Below are positions 34,488-44,228 of a DNA stretch of 49,277 bases, one piece after another. Numbering within the stretch: position 1 is the stretch's first letter; each line of letters begins with the position of its first letter. The notes beneath the pieces are model-generated. The model was not told where the DNA came from. It saw only the letters and a list, made by a program, of their open reading frames with translations, and searched no databases. This DNA is from Eubacterium sp. (GTDB taxonomy: Bacteria > Bacillota > Clostridia > Lachnospirales > Lachnospiraceae), in assembly GCA_024692605.1 (NCBI GenBank), contig JAILMQ010000141.1, positions 1-49,277 of the forward strand, written 5' to 3'. A program made the position numbers and the translations under genes.

Positions 34488-35828
34488 ATGTTAGAAGATT
34501 ACAGCGCTGAATATAAAACCAAATTCAGAACACCTGATGAGGCTGTGAAGATAATAAAAAGTGGTGACTGGATTGATTATACCAGTTCTCTTGGTATGCC
34601 GGTGCTTTTAGATAAAGCTCTTTCTGAAAGAAAGGATGAGCTGGAGGATGTAAAGATTAGAGGTAATCTGCTTCCTGGGCCTATAGAGGTAGCTGAGTGC
34701 GATCCTGATCAGCAGACCTTCATCTACCACAGCTGGCATTGTTCCTCTTATGAGAGAAAGCTTTGCGATAAAGGGCTTTGTTATTACATTCCCATGGTAT
34801 TCCAGAATAACGCTGCATATTATGAGTTTTTCATAAAGGTAAATGTGGCTATGGTCTGTGTTTCGCCTATGGATAAGCACGGATTCTTTAACTTTTCCGT
34901 TAATACAGGAGTTGCAGGACCTATATGTGAGAAGGCAGATATAGTAATTGTTGAAGTAAATGAAAATATGCCTAAGGTACATGGTGGATATTCTGAATGC
35001 ATTCATATCTCTGAGGTAGACTATATAGTAGAGGGGGAGCATAAACCATTTAAAGATATGCCTCCAATCGTTCCTAGAGAGATTGATATGAAGATTGCGT
35101 CTCATATTATTCCATATATTGTTGATGGGGCAACCCTTCAGCTAGGTATAGGTTCAGTTCCAAATGCAGTGGGAAAGCTTATTGCAGAAAGTGACATTAA
35201 GGATCTGGGGATGCATACTGAGCTCTGTACTGATGCATATCTGGAGCTTTATCGTTCAGGGAAACTCACTAATAAACGTAAAAATATAGACAGAGGAAAG
35301 GGCGTATTCGGCTGTGCAGTAGGTTCAAATGATCTATATGAATGGCTGGATGATAATCATGGGATAGCTGCATATCCTCTGGAATATGTTAACAGACCAA
35401 GTGTTATTGCCCAGCTTGATAATATGGTTTCTATAAATGCCTGCGTAGCCGTGGATCTCTATGGTCAGGTTGCGGCAGAAAGCTCGGGAAACAGACAGAT
35501 AAGCGGAACCGGCGGCCAGCTTGATTTTCTGACAGGGGCTTCGGCATCAAGAGGTGGAAAAGCATTTATCTGTATGCCATCTGTATATCAGGGCAAGGAC
35601 GGTAATCTGCATTCCAGGATCAAGGCACAGTTTAATGGAGACATTATAACATCTCCAAGAAGTCAGGTTTATTTTATCGCAACAGAATATGGTGTGATCA
35701 ATCTTGAGGGTAAATCCACCTGGGAGAGAGCGGAAGATCTTATATCTATAGCTCATCCGGCCTTTAGAGAGGACCTGATCAAATCAGCCGAAAAGAGGAA
35801 AATCTGGAGAAAAAGTAATCGCAGATAG
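34488..35828 (+). CDS. acetyl-CoA hydrolase/transferase family CoA-transferase, butyryl-CoA:acetate type candidate
   Basis: 446 residues, matching butyryl-CoA:acetate and 4-hydroxybutyrate CoA-transferases in length and in most conserved blocks: DYSAEYKTKFRTPDEAVK, LQLGIGSVPNAVGKLIAESDIKDLGMHTEL (catalytic Glu in HTE), ISGTGGQLDF and the C-terminal ISIAHPAFREDLIK...IWR. The diagnostic segment that reads TWNSWH in known gut butyrate enzymes is IYHSWH here, so it is a divergent member and the acyl substrate is uncertain. It would swap CoA between acetate and a short acyl-CoA, the last step of butyrate formation if the assignment holds. GGGGG lies before the ATG. It appears monocistronic. Confidence 0.85.
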   Translation: MLEDYSAEYKTKFRTPDEAVKIIKSGDWIDYTSSLGMPVLLDKALSERKDELEDVKIRGNLLPGPIEVAECDPDQQTFIYHSWHCSSYERKLCDKGLCYYIPMVFQNNAAYYEFFIKVNVAMVCVSPMDKHGFFNFSVNTGVAGPICEKADIVIVEVNENMPKVHGGYSECIHISEVDYIVEGEHKPFKDMPPIVPREIDMKIASHIIPYIVDGATLQLGIGSVPNAVGKLIAESDIKDLGMHTELCTDAYLELYRSGKLTNKRKNIDRGKGVFGCAVGSNDLYEWLDDNHGIAAYPLEYVNRPSVIAQLDNMVSINACVAVDLYGQVAAESSGNRQISGTGGQLDFLTGASASRGGKAFICMPSVYQGKDGNLHSRIKAQFNGDIITSPRSQVYFIATEYGVINLEGKSTWERAEDLISIAHPAFREDLIKSAEKRKIWRKSNRR

Positions 35829-35855
35829 TTTTTCAGGGGACAGAGTATAGTCATC

Positions 35856-35884
35856 TTGAAAATAATTACGGCATAATGTATAAT
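35856..35884 (+). promoter_or_regulatory. sigma-A promoter of the yicC-gmk-rpoZ operon
   Basis: TTGAAA (35856-35861) and TATAAT (35879-35884) with a 17-bp spacer. Shortly after the start point, GTGTGCG (35891-35897) pairs with CGTACAC (35907-35913, one G-U), giving a hairpin at the 5' end of the mRNA. Confidence 0.75.
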
Positions 35885-35943
35885 GACTATGTGTGCGCAG
35901 AAAAGACGTACACTAGATTAAAAAGACTGGAAGTATTTAAAAT

Positions 35944-36852
35944 ATGGTATATAGTATGACAGGATTCGGAAGAAGTGAATATTCCGATGAATCAAGAAGA
36001 GTCGTTATTGAAATGAAGTCTGTGAATCACAGATATTGTGATATCAGCGTCAAACTTCCAAGAAGTATCAGCAGGTTTGAACCTGAGATCAGAAAAAAGA
36101 TTAAGAATTTTGTAGAACGAGGCAAGGTGGATGTATTTATTACATATAATAACCTTCAGTCCTCAGGATACACAGTTAAATATGATAAAGAAATAGCCGG
36201 TCAGTATATGGAGCATCTTCGTAGTATTGGATCGGATTTTGGTCTTGAAGAGGATATTAAGCCTACAGTTCTGGCGAGATTTCCTGATGTTCTCACAGTG
36301 GAAGAGAACTATGATGTTGAAGATACAGAATATGCTTATATAGAAAAGGCTATTGAGGAAGCAGGTACACAGTTCAAGGAGTCCCGTGCAAAGGAAGGGG
36401 CTAATCTTACTAAGGATATTCTTGAAAAGATGAGTGAACTGGAGTCACTTACCTGCAGAATAGATGAACTTGCACCAAAGCTTGTTGAGGAATACAGAAT
36501 TAATCTTACTGAAAAGGTTAAAAAGCTTTTGGAGACAACAACCATTGATGAAGCGAGAATCGCTCAGGAAGTTACTATATATTCAGATAAGGTTGCGGTA
36601 GATGAAGAACTGGTAAGACTTCATAGCCATATTGCAGCAGTGAGAGATCTTCTTTCATCTGATGACTCCGCTACTACTCAGGGTGATAAGAATACATCCA
36701 TCGGACGTCGTCTTGACTTTATAGTTCAGGAGCTTAACAGAGAAGCAAATACAACTCTTTCCAAGTCAGATACATTATCTGTTACTGAAATAGGAATAGA
36801 TATGAAGACCTGTATCGAAAAGGTTAGAGAACAGATTCAGAATATAGAATAA
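35944..36852 (+). CDS. YicC/YloC-family endoribonuclease
   Basis: 302 residues beginning MVYSMTGFGR, the family hallmark, with the N-terminal domain (1-155), long central helices, and the C-terminal DUF1732 part ending GRRLDFIVQELNREANTTLSKS...MKTCIEKVREQIQNIE. YicC proteins are ring-shaped RNases shown to cut small RNAs in E. coli. First gene of the long downstream housekeeping run; in Bacillus its homolog yloC also opens the same cluster. Ribosome binding site is weak (GGAAG). Confidence 0.92.
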   Translation: MVYSMTGFGRSEYSDESRRVVIEMKSVNHRYCDISVKLPRSISRFEPEIRKKIKNFVERGKVDVFITYNNLQSSGYTVKYDKEIAGQYMEHLRSIGSDFGLEEDIKPTVLARFPDVLTVEENYDVEDTEYAYIEKAIEEAGTQFKESRAKEGANLTKDILEKMSELESLTCRIDELAPKLVEEYRINLTEKVKKLLETTTIDEARIAQEVTIYSDKVAVDEELVRLHSHIAAVRDLLSSDDSATTQGDKNTSIGRRLDFIVQELNREANTTLSKSDTLSVTEIGIDMKTCIEKVREQIQNIE

Positions 36853-36880
36853 AGAATTAATCATTATTTGGGAGGCGTAT

Positions 36881-37501
36881 ATGTCAAAGGGAAGACTTAT
36901 AGTGATCTCAGGATTCTCCGGTGCGGGAAAGGGAACTGTAGTTAAAAGACTTGTTGAAAAGTATAATTACAGTTTATCTATATCAGCTACCACCAGAGCT
37001 CCCCGTGATGGTGAGCAGGATGGAAGAGAATACTATTTCAAGACAGTTGATGAATTCAAATCTTTGATAGATTATAACGGATTTATTGAGTGGGCTCAGT
37101 ATGTTGAGAATTATTATGGAACACCAAGAAAATTCGTGGAAGATGAAATAGCAGCAGGTAAAAATGTGATCCTTGAAATAGAGGTTCAGGGCGCCATGAA
37201 TATAAAAGCCCAGTATCCAAATGCTATCTTGATCTTTATTACTACTAAGGATATTGATACCTTAAAGGCAAGACTTACCGGAAGAGGTTCTGAAACTGAG
37301 GAAGTTATTGCCAAGAGAATGGCAAGAGCTGCTGAAGAGGCTGAGTCAATGGAATCCTATGAGTTCATTGTTGTGAATGATGAACTTGAGCAGTGTGTTG
37401 ATGCAGTGAATTCCATAGTAGTCAGTGAAAGCTGCAGAAAAACAAACAATACTGAATTTTTGATAGATATTAAAAATCAGTTTGATGATATTAAAGGTTA
37501 A
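36881..37501 (+). CDS. gmk: guanylate kinase
   Basis: Phosphorylates GMP to GDP, feeding GTP and (p)ppGpp pools. It has 206 residues with P-loop SGFSGAGKGTVVKRL, the GMP-binding SATTRAPRDGEQDGREYYF and the EVQGAMNIK segment. GGGAGGCG precedes the ATG. In Bacillus remA (DUF370) lies between yloC and gmk; here the 28-nt gap has no room for it. Confidence 0.96.
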   Translation: MSKGRLIVISGFSGAGKGTVVKRLVEKYNYSLSISATTRAPRDGEQDGREYYFKTVDEFKSLIDYNGFIEWAQYVENYYGTPRKFVEDEIAAGKNVILEIEVQGAMNIKAQYPNAILIFITTKDIDTLKARLTGRGSETEEVIAKRMARAAEEAESMESYEFIVVNDELEQCVDAVNSIVVSESCRKTNNTEFLIDIKNQFDDIKG

Positions 37502-37521
37502 TAAACCAGGAGGAAAAACAA

Positions 37522-37755
37522 ATGATACATCCATCTTACAGTGACTTAATGGGAATTGCTAACGAAGGTGTAGAACCCGGAGAGCACCCAGTAGTAAAGA
37601 GTCGTTATTCAATAGTTCTGGCAACTTCTAAACGTGCAAGACAGATAATAAGTGGCGATGAGCCTCTTATTGACGACGCTGAGGGAAAGAAGCCTCTGTC
37701 AATTGCTGTTGAAGAATTATACGAAGGAAAAATCAAGATACTTGGAGACGAGTAA
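37522..37755 (+). CDS. rpoZ: DNA-directed RNA polymerase omega subunit
   Basis: 77 residues with the omega signature: MIHPSYSDLM near the start and RYSIVLATSKRARQI in the conserved helix, then KPLSIAVEELYEGKI. Helps assemble beta-prime and, in some bacteria, binds ppGpp. AGGAGG precedes the ATG. It follows gmk as in most Firmicutes, and a terminator-like hairpin follows it. Confidence 0.95.
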   Translation: MIHPSYSDLMGIANEGVEPGEHPVVKSRYSIVLATSKRARQIISGDEPLIDDAEGKKPLSIAVEELYEGKIKILGDE

Positions 37756-37774
37756 TTGGTGACTATTTAGTTAT

Positions 37775-37800
37775 AAAGCGGACAGTTTTCTGTTCGCTTT
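37775..37800 (+). terminator. terminator-like hairpin between rpoZ and murE
   Basis: AAAGCGGACAG (37775-37785) pairs with CTGTTCGCTTT (37790-37800), 11 bp with one G-U, loop TTTT, then ATTCCTTT. It looks like a leaky terminator that could lower transcription of murE and the genes behind it relative to gmk-rpoZ. Confidence 0.6.
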
Positions 37801-37824
37801 ATTCCTTTAAAACGGAGGGTTGAT

Positions 37825-39384
37825 ATGACTATTCAGGAATTAATACAGGGTTTGGAATATGAAGTTGTTTGTGGTGAACTGGACAGTGAGATAACTGAAA
37901 TAACAAATGATTCCAGAAAAGCCGGAGCCGGTAAAATGTTCTTTGCAATAACCGGTGCAAGATTTGATGGATCACATTTTATCCCAGAGGTGATCAGAAA
38001 GGGTGCCGGTGCCATAATAACTGACCAGACAGAAAAGAAGCTGGAGATACTTCTTCAGAATGATATGACCATGAATGGTGATTTTGAGGAGTTTGAAGAG
38101 AATTCAGTTACTATTATCAGAGTTCCTTCTGCCAGATATGCCATGGGTGTTATTGCATCCAGATTCTATGGAGAACCTTCTAAGAATATATCCGTGGTTG
38201 GTATTACGGGAACTAAAGGAAAAACAACTACTGCATATATGGTTAGAGGAATGCTGGAGCTTGCAGGAATTAAGACCGGTCTTATTGGTACCATAGAGAT
38301 AATAGACGGTAAAAGCAGTCAGCCTGCAGGTAATACTACTCCGGAATCTCTTATTATTCATAAAAAGATACGCGATATGGTGGATAACGGTCTGGAATGT
38401 GTTGTTATGGAAGTTTCCTCCCAGGGACTTATGCAGGACAGAGTTGCAGGAGTAGATTTTGACTTTGGTATATTTACTAACCTTTCTCCGGATCATATCG
38501 GACCTAATGAGCATAGAGATTATGATCATTATAAAGAATGTAAGAAAAAGCTTTTCAGCTTATGTAAAAAAGCTATTTATAACATAGATGATAAAGAGGC
38601 TCAGTACATGATGGATGGTTCAACAGCTTATCCTCTTACCTTTGGAAGGGATGAGTTTGCTGATTATCGTGCAGTGGGACATAAGCTTTATTCTGAAAAT
38701 GGTATTCTGGGAATTGAATATACTCTTGAAAATACTTTGGAAGGAGATGTTAAAGTTGCACTTCCGGGTGACTTCAGTGTTTACAATTCTCTTGCTGCAA
38801 TCGTTGTTGCAGACTGTATGGGTGTAAGCTTCGACGAGATGCAGAGTATTCTTCAGAAGATTACAGTTCGTGGTCGTGTTGAGATGATTCCTATCTCAGA
38901 CAAATTCACGCTGATGATTGACTATGCCCATAACGGAATGTCACTTGAGTCCTTGTTAAAGGCCATCAGAGAGTATAATCCATCCAGAATGATCACATTA
39001 TTTGGATGTGGTGGAGACAGAGATAAGTCCAGAAGATATGAGATGGGTGAGGTGTCCGGAAAGTATTCTGACTTCTCCATCATTACCAGTGATAATCCGA
39101 GAACAGAGGATCCACAGGCCATCATCAATGACATCATTGAGGGTATTAACAGAACAGATGGAGAATATATAGATATAGTTGATAGAAAAGAAGCTATAAG
39201 ATTTGCAATCATGAATGCCAAAGAGGGGGATGTAATAATCCTTGCTGGTAAGGGTCATGAGGATTATCAGGAAATAAATGGTGTAAAGCATCATATGGAT
39301 GAAAGAGACCTGATAAGAGAGATTTTGGAGGAAGAGGATGAAAGCTCTATATGCGGATATAATAATAGATATTTCGCAGAGTAA
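37825..39384 (+). CDS. murE: UDP-MurNAc-tripeptide ligase, meso-diaminopimelate type
   Basis: Adds the third amino acid to UDP-MurNAc-L-Ala-D-Glu. It has 519 residues. The N-domain is followed by the ATP loop GITGTKGKTTTAYM, the central-domain EVSSQGL and LSPDHIG, and C-terminal TSDNPRTEDP. The DNPR sequence is the meso-DAP recognition motif, so the wall should be DAP type. CGGAGGG lies before the ATG. The gene occupies the slot between rpoZ and priA that holds coaBC in Bacillus. Its last 15 codons overlap priA (47 nt), an unusually long overlap, giving the tail [14 protein letters not shown]. Confidence 0.94.
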   Translation: MTIQELIQGLEYEVVCGELDSEITEITNDSRKAGAGKMFFAITGARFDGSHFIPEVIRKGAGAIITDQTEKKLEILLQNDMTMNGDFEEFEENSVTIIRVPSARYAMGVIASRFYGEPSKNISVVGITGTKGKTTTAYMVRGMLELAGIKTGLIGTIEIIDGKSSQPAGNTTPESLIIHKKIRDMVDNGLECVVMEVSSQGLMQDRVAGVDFDFGIFTNLSPDHIGPNEHRDYDHYKECKKKLFSLCKKAIYNIDDKEAQYMMDGSTAYPLTFGRDEFADYRAVGHKLYSENGILGIEYTLENTLEGDVKVALPGDFSVYNSLAAIVVADCMGVSFDEMQSILQKITVRGRVEMIPISDKFTLMIDYAHNGMSLESLLKAIREYNPSRMITLFGCGGDRDKSRRYEMGEVSGKYSDFSIITSDNPRTEDPQAIINDIIEGINRTDGEYIDIVDRKEAIRFAIMNAKEGDVIILAGKGHEDYQEINGVKHHMDERDLIREILEEEDESSICGYNNRYFAE

Positions 39385-41371
39385 CCTTGACAGACCATTT
39401 TGTTACCGGATTCCAGAGGAACTGACAGAAAAGGTTAGTGTAGGTTCTGTTGTTGAGGTTCCCTTTGGAAAGGGTAATAGTAAAAGAACCGGATATGTTA
39501 TAGGAATTACTGATCATGCAGCTATAGAAGAGGACAGGATAAAAGATATCCTGTCGGCTCCTGACAGAAATCTGAACGTAGAAGGAAAACTTATCAAGCT
39601 GGCAGAGTGGATGAAACAGAAATATAATTCCACAATGATAACTGCTCTTAAGACGGTTATGCCGGTAAAGGAAAAGGTAAGAGAAAGAAAAACAGATATT
39701 GATTCAAGAGAGAACATTCCTGTTTTTGAACCTGTGGAAGAGCTGGAGGAAGAACAGACAAGTGTTATAAATGATTTTATCAATGATCTGAATGCTGATA
39801 AAACTCATACCTATCTGCTTCATGGAGTAACCGGAAGCGGTAAAACTGAGGTTTACATAAAACTGGCTGAGGAGGTCATTAAAAGAGGCAAGGATGTAAT
39901 AGTTCTGGTTCCTGAAATAGCACTTACATTTCAAACAGTTGCAAGATTCAGCAGTTACTTTCAGGATTCCATAGCAATACTTAATTCAAAACTTAGCAAG
40001 GGAGAAAAGTATAGAGAGTTTGTAAAGGTCCGGGAGGGAGAAACTCATATAATGATCGGACCAAGATCAGCTCTCTTTGCTCCGTTTCCTAACCTGGGAC
40101 TTATCATAATTGATGAGGAACATGATATATCCTACAAAAGTGAAAAGACTCCTAAATATCATGCCAGAGAGGTGGCAATTGAAAGGGCAGGACTGGAAGG
40201 GGCATCTGTTGTTCTGGGGTCTGCCACTCCAAGTATAAGCAGCTACAGAAAAGCGGAGCTTGGTGAGTATAAGCTTTATTCTCTCAAAAACAGAGTTAAG
40301 GGAGCCACTCTTCCGGAGGTGGAGATTGTTGATCTCAGAGAGGAACTCCGGATGGGCAACAGAAGTATCATCTCCAATTCCTTATATGAAAAACTAAAGA
40401 ATGCATTTGACAGAAAAGAGCAGGCTATGCTCTTTATAAACAGAAGAGGCTATAATTCCTTTGTATCCTGCAGGGAGTGCGGCGAGGTTGTGAAGTGTCC
40501 GAGATGTGATGTATCCCTTTCTCTTCATGGTAATTCAAAGCTTATGTGTCATTACTGCGGATACGTTCAGCCCATGGTTAATAGTTGTCCTAAATGTAGC
40601 TCGAAGCTGATAGGTGGATACGGTACGGGTACAGAAAAACTGGAGGAAGAGATTAATAAACTATTTCCTAAAGTTAAGACTCTGAGGATGGATAAGGATA
40701 CCACTGCTCGTAAGGGGGCGCACGGTCGTATAATAGCCAAGTTCAGAGAGGGCAAAGCAGACTGCCTCATCGGAACCCAGATGATCGTAAAGGGACATGA
40801 TTTTCCAAAGGTTACGGTGGTTGGAAATATACTTGCGGATATGGGACTCTTTGATACTGATTATGAATCGGCAGAGAGAACATTTGACCTTATTACTCAG
40901 GCGGCAGGAAGAGCAGGCAGGGACAAGGCTCAGGGAAATGTTGTGGTCCAGACATATCAGCCTGACAATTATGCTATAAAAACTGCAGCCTCTCAGGATT
41001 ACGAAGCTTTTTATAAATATGAAATGGCATACAGGGAGATGCTGAGGTTTCCGCCGGTTTATGAGCTTCTTGGCATAATGGTCAGTTCGGGAGATGAACA
41101 GCTTTGTTCTCAGCTGGCTGAAGGTATGGCTAAGCTGATCAAGGAAAAAGCTACTTCAGATTCCCGGAATGATACAAGCTGTATCGGGCCGGCAGAGGCT
41201 GTTATATACAGAATAAATGAGATATACAGAAAAGTAATATATGTGAAGTCGAAGGATTATAATGTGCTGGTAAATATTGCCGGGCTCTGTGACCGGGTGA
41301 TGGAAGAACAGGGAGTGGAAGAAATCCAGGCTGAAGTGCAGTACGATTTTAATCCAATAAGAATATATTAA
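39338..41371 (+). CDS. priA: primosomal protein N', replication restart helicase
   Basis: Superfamily-2 helicase that recognises abandoned forks and reloads the replisome. It has 677 residues, slightly short for the family. The N-terminal DNA-binding part is followed by Walker [20 protein letters not shown] box, GSATPS, the zinc-binding cysteine block ([17 protein letters not shown]...CHYCG...CPKC), then [12 protein letters not shown] and QAAGRAGRD. The ATG is preceded by GGAGGAAGAGG inside the end of murE, so the start is well supported despite the overlap. Confidence 0.95.
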   Translation: MKALYADIIIDISQSNLDRPFCYRIPEELTEKVSVGSVVEVPFGKGNSKRTGYVIGITDHAAIEEDRIKDILSAPDRNLNVEGKLIKLAEWMKQKYNSTMITALKTVMPVKEKVRERKTDIDSRENIPVFEPVEELEEEQTSVINDFINDLNADKTHTYLLHGVTGSGKTEVYIKLAEEVIKRGKDVIVLVPEIALTFQTVARFSSYFQDSIAILNSKLSKGEKYREFVKVREGETHIMIGPRSALFAPFPNLGLIIIDEEHDISYKSEKTPKYHAREVAIERAGLEGASVVLGSATPSISSYRKAELGEYKLYSLKNRVKGATLPEVEIVDLREELRMGNRSIISNSLYEKLKNAFDRKEQAMLFINRRGYNSFVSCRECGEVVKCPRCDVSLSLHGNSKLMCHYCGYVQPMVNSCPKCSSKLIGGYGTGTEKLEEEINKLFPKVKTLRMDKDTTARKGAHGRIIAKFREGKADCLIGTQMIVKGHDFPKVTVVGNILADMGLFDTDYESAERTFDLITQAAGRAGRDKAQGNVVVQTYQPDNYAIKTAASQDYEAFYKYEMAYREMLRFPPVYELLGIMVSSGDEQLCSQLAEGMAKLIKEKATSDSRNDTSCIGPAEAVIYRINEIYRKVIYVKSKDYNVLVNIAGLCDRVMEEQGVEEIQAEVQYDFNPIRIY

Positions 41372-41399
41372 ACATTTTATTATAGAAAAGAGGTTTTGT

Positions 41400-41903
41400 A
41401 TGGCAATCAGAAATATTAGAGAAGACGGTGACGATGTACTTAGAAAGGTATGTAAGCCGGTTGAAAAGATGACAGAAAGACTGTCTACACTTATAGACGA
41501 CATGTTTGATACCATGTATGAGGCCAATGGTGTTGGACTTGCAGCACCTCAGGTTGGAGTATTAAGAAGGATAGTTGTAATAGATGTTATGGACGGAAAT
41601 CCACTTGTGCTTGTTAATCCTGAGATAGTAGAGGCAGACGGAGAACAGACAGGACCTGAAGGCTGCCTCAGTCTTCCGGGACTTCAGGGAGATGTTACAA
41701 GACCTAATCATGTTATCTGCAAGGCTCTTGACAGGGATATGAATGAAATAACAGTTGAGGGTGAGGAGCTTCTTGCCAGAGCTATCTGCCACGAGCTGGA
41801 TCATCTGGATGGCATTCTTTATAAGGATCTTGCCATTGACGGATTATACAAGGTAGAGCCGGTACAGCCGGAAGAATCAGATGACGATTTTGATGAAGAA
41901 TAA
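41400..41903 (+). CDS. def: peptide deformylase
   Basis: Removes the formyl group from new proteins. It has 167 residues with all three motifs: [18 protein letters not shown] (metal-binding Cys) and HELDHLDG (two metal His and catalytic Glu). An acidic C-terminal tail ends the product. It is followed 12 nt later by fmt, the enzyme that adds the formyl group, a classic pairing. Confidence 0.96.
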   Translation: MAIRNIREDGDDVLRKVCKPVEKMTERLSTLIDDMFDTMYEANGVGLAAPQVGVLRRIVVIDVMDGNPLVLVNPEIVEADGEQTGPEGCLSLPGLQGDVTRPNHVICKALDRDMNEITVEGEELLARAICHELDHLDGILYKDLAIDGLYKVEPVQPEESDDDFDEE

Positions 41904-41915
41904 AGAGGAACGGGA

Positions 41916-42845
41916 ATGAGAATAGTTTATATGGGAACCCCTGATTTTGCAGTGGCTCCTTTAAAAAGTATATATGATGCAGGACATGAAGTAGTAGGTG
42001 TTTATACACAGCCTGACAGACAAAAGGGAAGAGGAAAAAAGTTTCTGCCATCTGATGTGAAGGTGGAGGCTGAAAGCCTGGGATTAAATGTGTATCAGCC
42101 GGAAAAACTTCGTGAGGCTGATGTGGTGGAAGAGCTTAAGGCGTTGAACCCGGAAATGATAGTTGTTGCAGCTTACGGACAGATACTCAGTGAGGAAGTG
42201 CTAAGTATCCCTAAGTATGGCTGTGTGAATATTCACGCGTCTCTTCTTCCTAAATACAGAGGTGCTTCTCCTATTGAGGCGAGTATTCTTAGCGGGGATG
42301 AGAAAACCGGAGTAACCATTATGTATATGGCAAAGGGACTTGATACCGGAGATATGATAAGCTCTGCCGAGATAGAAATAGGTTCTCATAATACAGAGAC
42401 CCTTACAAGGGAGCTTTCACTGATGGGGGCTGAACTTATTGTCAAGGCTATTTCAGATATAGAAAATGGAACAGCTGATAGAATTCCGCAGAATGATGCA
42501 GAAAGCTCATATGCTCCAAAGCTGGATAAAGCTATGGGAAAGATGGACTTCAGTGAATCTGCAGAAAGTCTTGAGAGAAAGATAAGAGGTCTTTATCCAT
42601 GGCCCTGCGCTTTTACTACATTTAACGGAAAAGGCGTTAAAATCCTGGGAGCCAGGGTTGAGGGAGAGGATATAAATCCTGAGACAGCCGGTCAGGTGGT
42701 GGAAGTAGGAAAGAAGAGACTGGTAATAGGAACAGGCAAGGGTAATCTTTCTATTACAATGCTTCAGCCTGAAGGCAAGAAGGCTATGGATGTTGTTTCA
42801 TTTTTAAATGGATACACTGTACAGGTGGGAGATAGATTTGAATAA
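41916..42845 (+). CDS. fmt: methionyl-tRNA formyltransferase
   Basis: Formylates initiator Met-tRNA. It has 309 residues: MRIVYMGTPDFAVAPL at the start, the folate site with NIHASLLPKYRGASPIEASILSGDEKTGVTIM (catalytic Asn/His), and a C-terminal OB-like tRNA-binding domain (about 205-309). AGAGGAACGGG precedes the ATG. Its stop overlaps the rsmB start by 8 nt. Confidence 0.96.
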   Translation: MRIVYMGTPDFAVAPLKSIYDAGHEVVGVYTQPDRQKGRGKKFLPSDVKVEAESLGLNVYQPEKLREADVVEELKALNPEMIVVAAYGQILSEEVLSIPKYGCVNIHASLLPKYRGASPIEASILSGDEKTGVTIMYMAKGLDTGDMISSAEIEIGSHNTETLTRELSLMGAELIVKAISDIENGTADRIPQNDAESSYAPKLDKAMGKMDFSESAESLERKIRGLYPWPCAFTTFNGKGVKILGARVEGEDINPETAGQVVEVGKKRLVIGTGKGNLSITMLQPEGKKAMDVVSFLNGYTVQVGDRFE

Positions 42846-44211
42846 CAGACAATTTGTTTTTGATATATTAAAAAAGCTGGAGGAAGAAAATGTATATGTC
42901 AGTGAACTTCTGACAGATGCTTTGAGACAAATCCAGTTTTCCGGTAAAAGAGACAGAGCTTTTGTTACCCGTCTGGTTGAGGGTGTTACGGAAAGAAAGA
43001 TCACCCTTGATTACATCATAGACCGGTTTTCAAAAAAGGGTAAAAAGACCGGAAAGAATAAAATAAGTAAAGATATCAGGATAATGCTCAGAATGGGCAT
43101 ATATCAGATTAAATATATGGATGCGGTACCTGACAGAGCAGCAATTTCCGAAACAGTTGAGCTGGCCAGGGAAAAGGGGTATGAAGGACTTACAGGATAT
43201 ATAAATGGTCTTCTCAGAACCGTTTCAGGACTAAAGGAAGAGAGAAGACTTGACAGTTTTCTTATGAGCTCTTTGGAGGTCAGATATTCCACTCCTCAGT
43301 GGCTATGTTTGTTTTTGCAGGATACATATGGAAAAGATATAGCAAAGAAAATCCTGGAAGATCAGTACATGGATCACGACACAGTTATCAGAGTGAACTC
43401 TCTTAAAATGGATACTGCTGAAATGAAGGGACTTCTTGAAGAAAAAAATATAAAGTTTAGTGATGGACTTTTTGCAGAAAGGTCCATCAGAATTCAGGAG
43501 TATGATTCGGTGAAAAGGCTTCCGGGATATAAGGAAGGCTTTTTCAGCGTACAGGACGAAACCTCCACATATGCAATAGATAGATTGGGAATAGAACCGG
43601 GAGATTTTGTACTGGATATGTGTTCCTCTCCGGGAGGAAAAAGCTTACTTGCTTATGAAATAAGCTGTAACAATGAAACCTGCGGAAGAATAGTATCCCG
43701 AGATATATCTGAATCAAAGCTTGAAAGAATTCAGGAAAATGCTGAGAGACTTGGAGTACCTGTAAGAGTCCTGAATCCGAAGGCGGGGAATAGTCCTGAT
43801 AAGGACAGATACCAGCCGGGAATAAATCTTGAAGTGCGTGATGCCACTGTTTCACCGGAAAAAGAAGATAAGTCTTACATAGGTAAGTTTGATAAAGTTA
43901 TTGCCGATGTTCCATGTTCGGGGCTTGGAATAATCGGAAGAAAAAATGATATTAAATATCATGTGACAAAACAGCAGATGGAAGAACTGTCTGAGATGGG
44001 ACTTAGCATACTTAAGAATGCATCCCGATATGTAAAAAAGGGCGGAAGGATATGCTTTTCCACCTGTACAATAAATCCCGGTGAAAATCAGGAAGTGGTT
44101 AAAAAATTCCTGGAATCACAGGAGGGGGCTGGCTTCGAAATTAAAGAGGAGAGAACCTTCCTTCAGGGGATTGATGGCAGTGATGGATTTTATTATTGTA
44201 TATTATCTTAA
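42838..44211 (+). CDS. rsmB: 16S rRNA (cytosine-967-C5) methyltransferase
   Basis: 457 residues from a TTG at 42838, which overlaps the fmt stop and has GGTGGGAG 7 nt upstream. The product then begins (M)NNRQFVFDILKKLEE as family members do. An ATG at 42808 in frame would add 10 codons inside fmt and has no ribosome binding site. The N-terminal NusB-like RNA-binding domain (1-140) precedes the methyltransferase domain: LDMCSSPGGKSL for SAM, ADVPCSGLG and FSTCTINPGENQ with the two catalytic cysteines. A long non-coding structured gap follows before rlmN. Confidence 0.93.
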   Translation: MNNRQFVFDILKKLEEENVYVSELLTDALRQIQFSGKRDRAFVTRLVEGVTERKITLDYIIDRFSKKGKKTGKNKISKDIRIMLRMGIYQIKYMDAVPDRAAISETVELAREKGYEGLTGYINGLLRTVSGLKEERRLDSFLMSSLEVRYSTPQWLCLFLQDTYGKDIAKKILEDQYMDHDTVIRVNSLKMDTAEMKGLLEEKNIKFSDGLFAERSIRIQEYDSVKRLPGYKEGFFSVQDETSTYAIDRLGIEPGDFVLDMCSSPGGKSLLAYEISCNNETCGRIVSRDISESKLERIQENAERLGVPVRVLNPKAGNSPDKDRYQPGINLEVRDATVSPEKEDKSYIGKFDKVIADVPCSGLGIIGRKNDIKYHVTKQQMEELSEMGLSILKNASRYVKKGGRICFSTCTINPGENQEVVKKFLESQEGAGFEIKEERTFLQGIDGSDGFYYCILS

Positions 44212-44228
44212 AATTACTTTTCATACTC

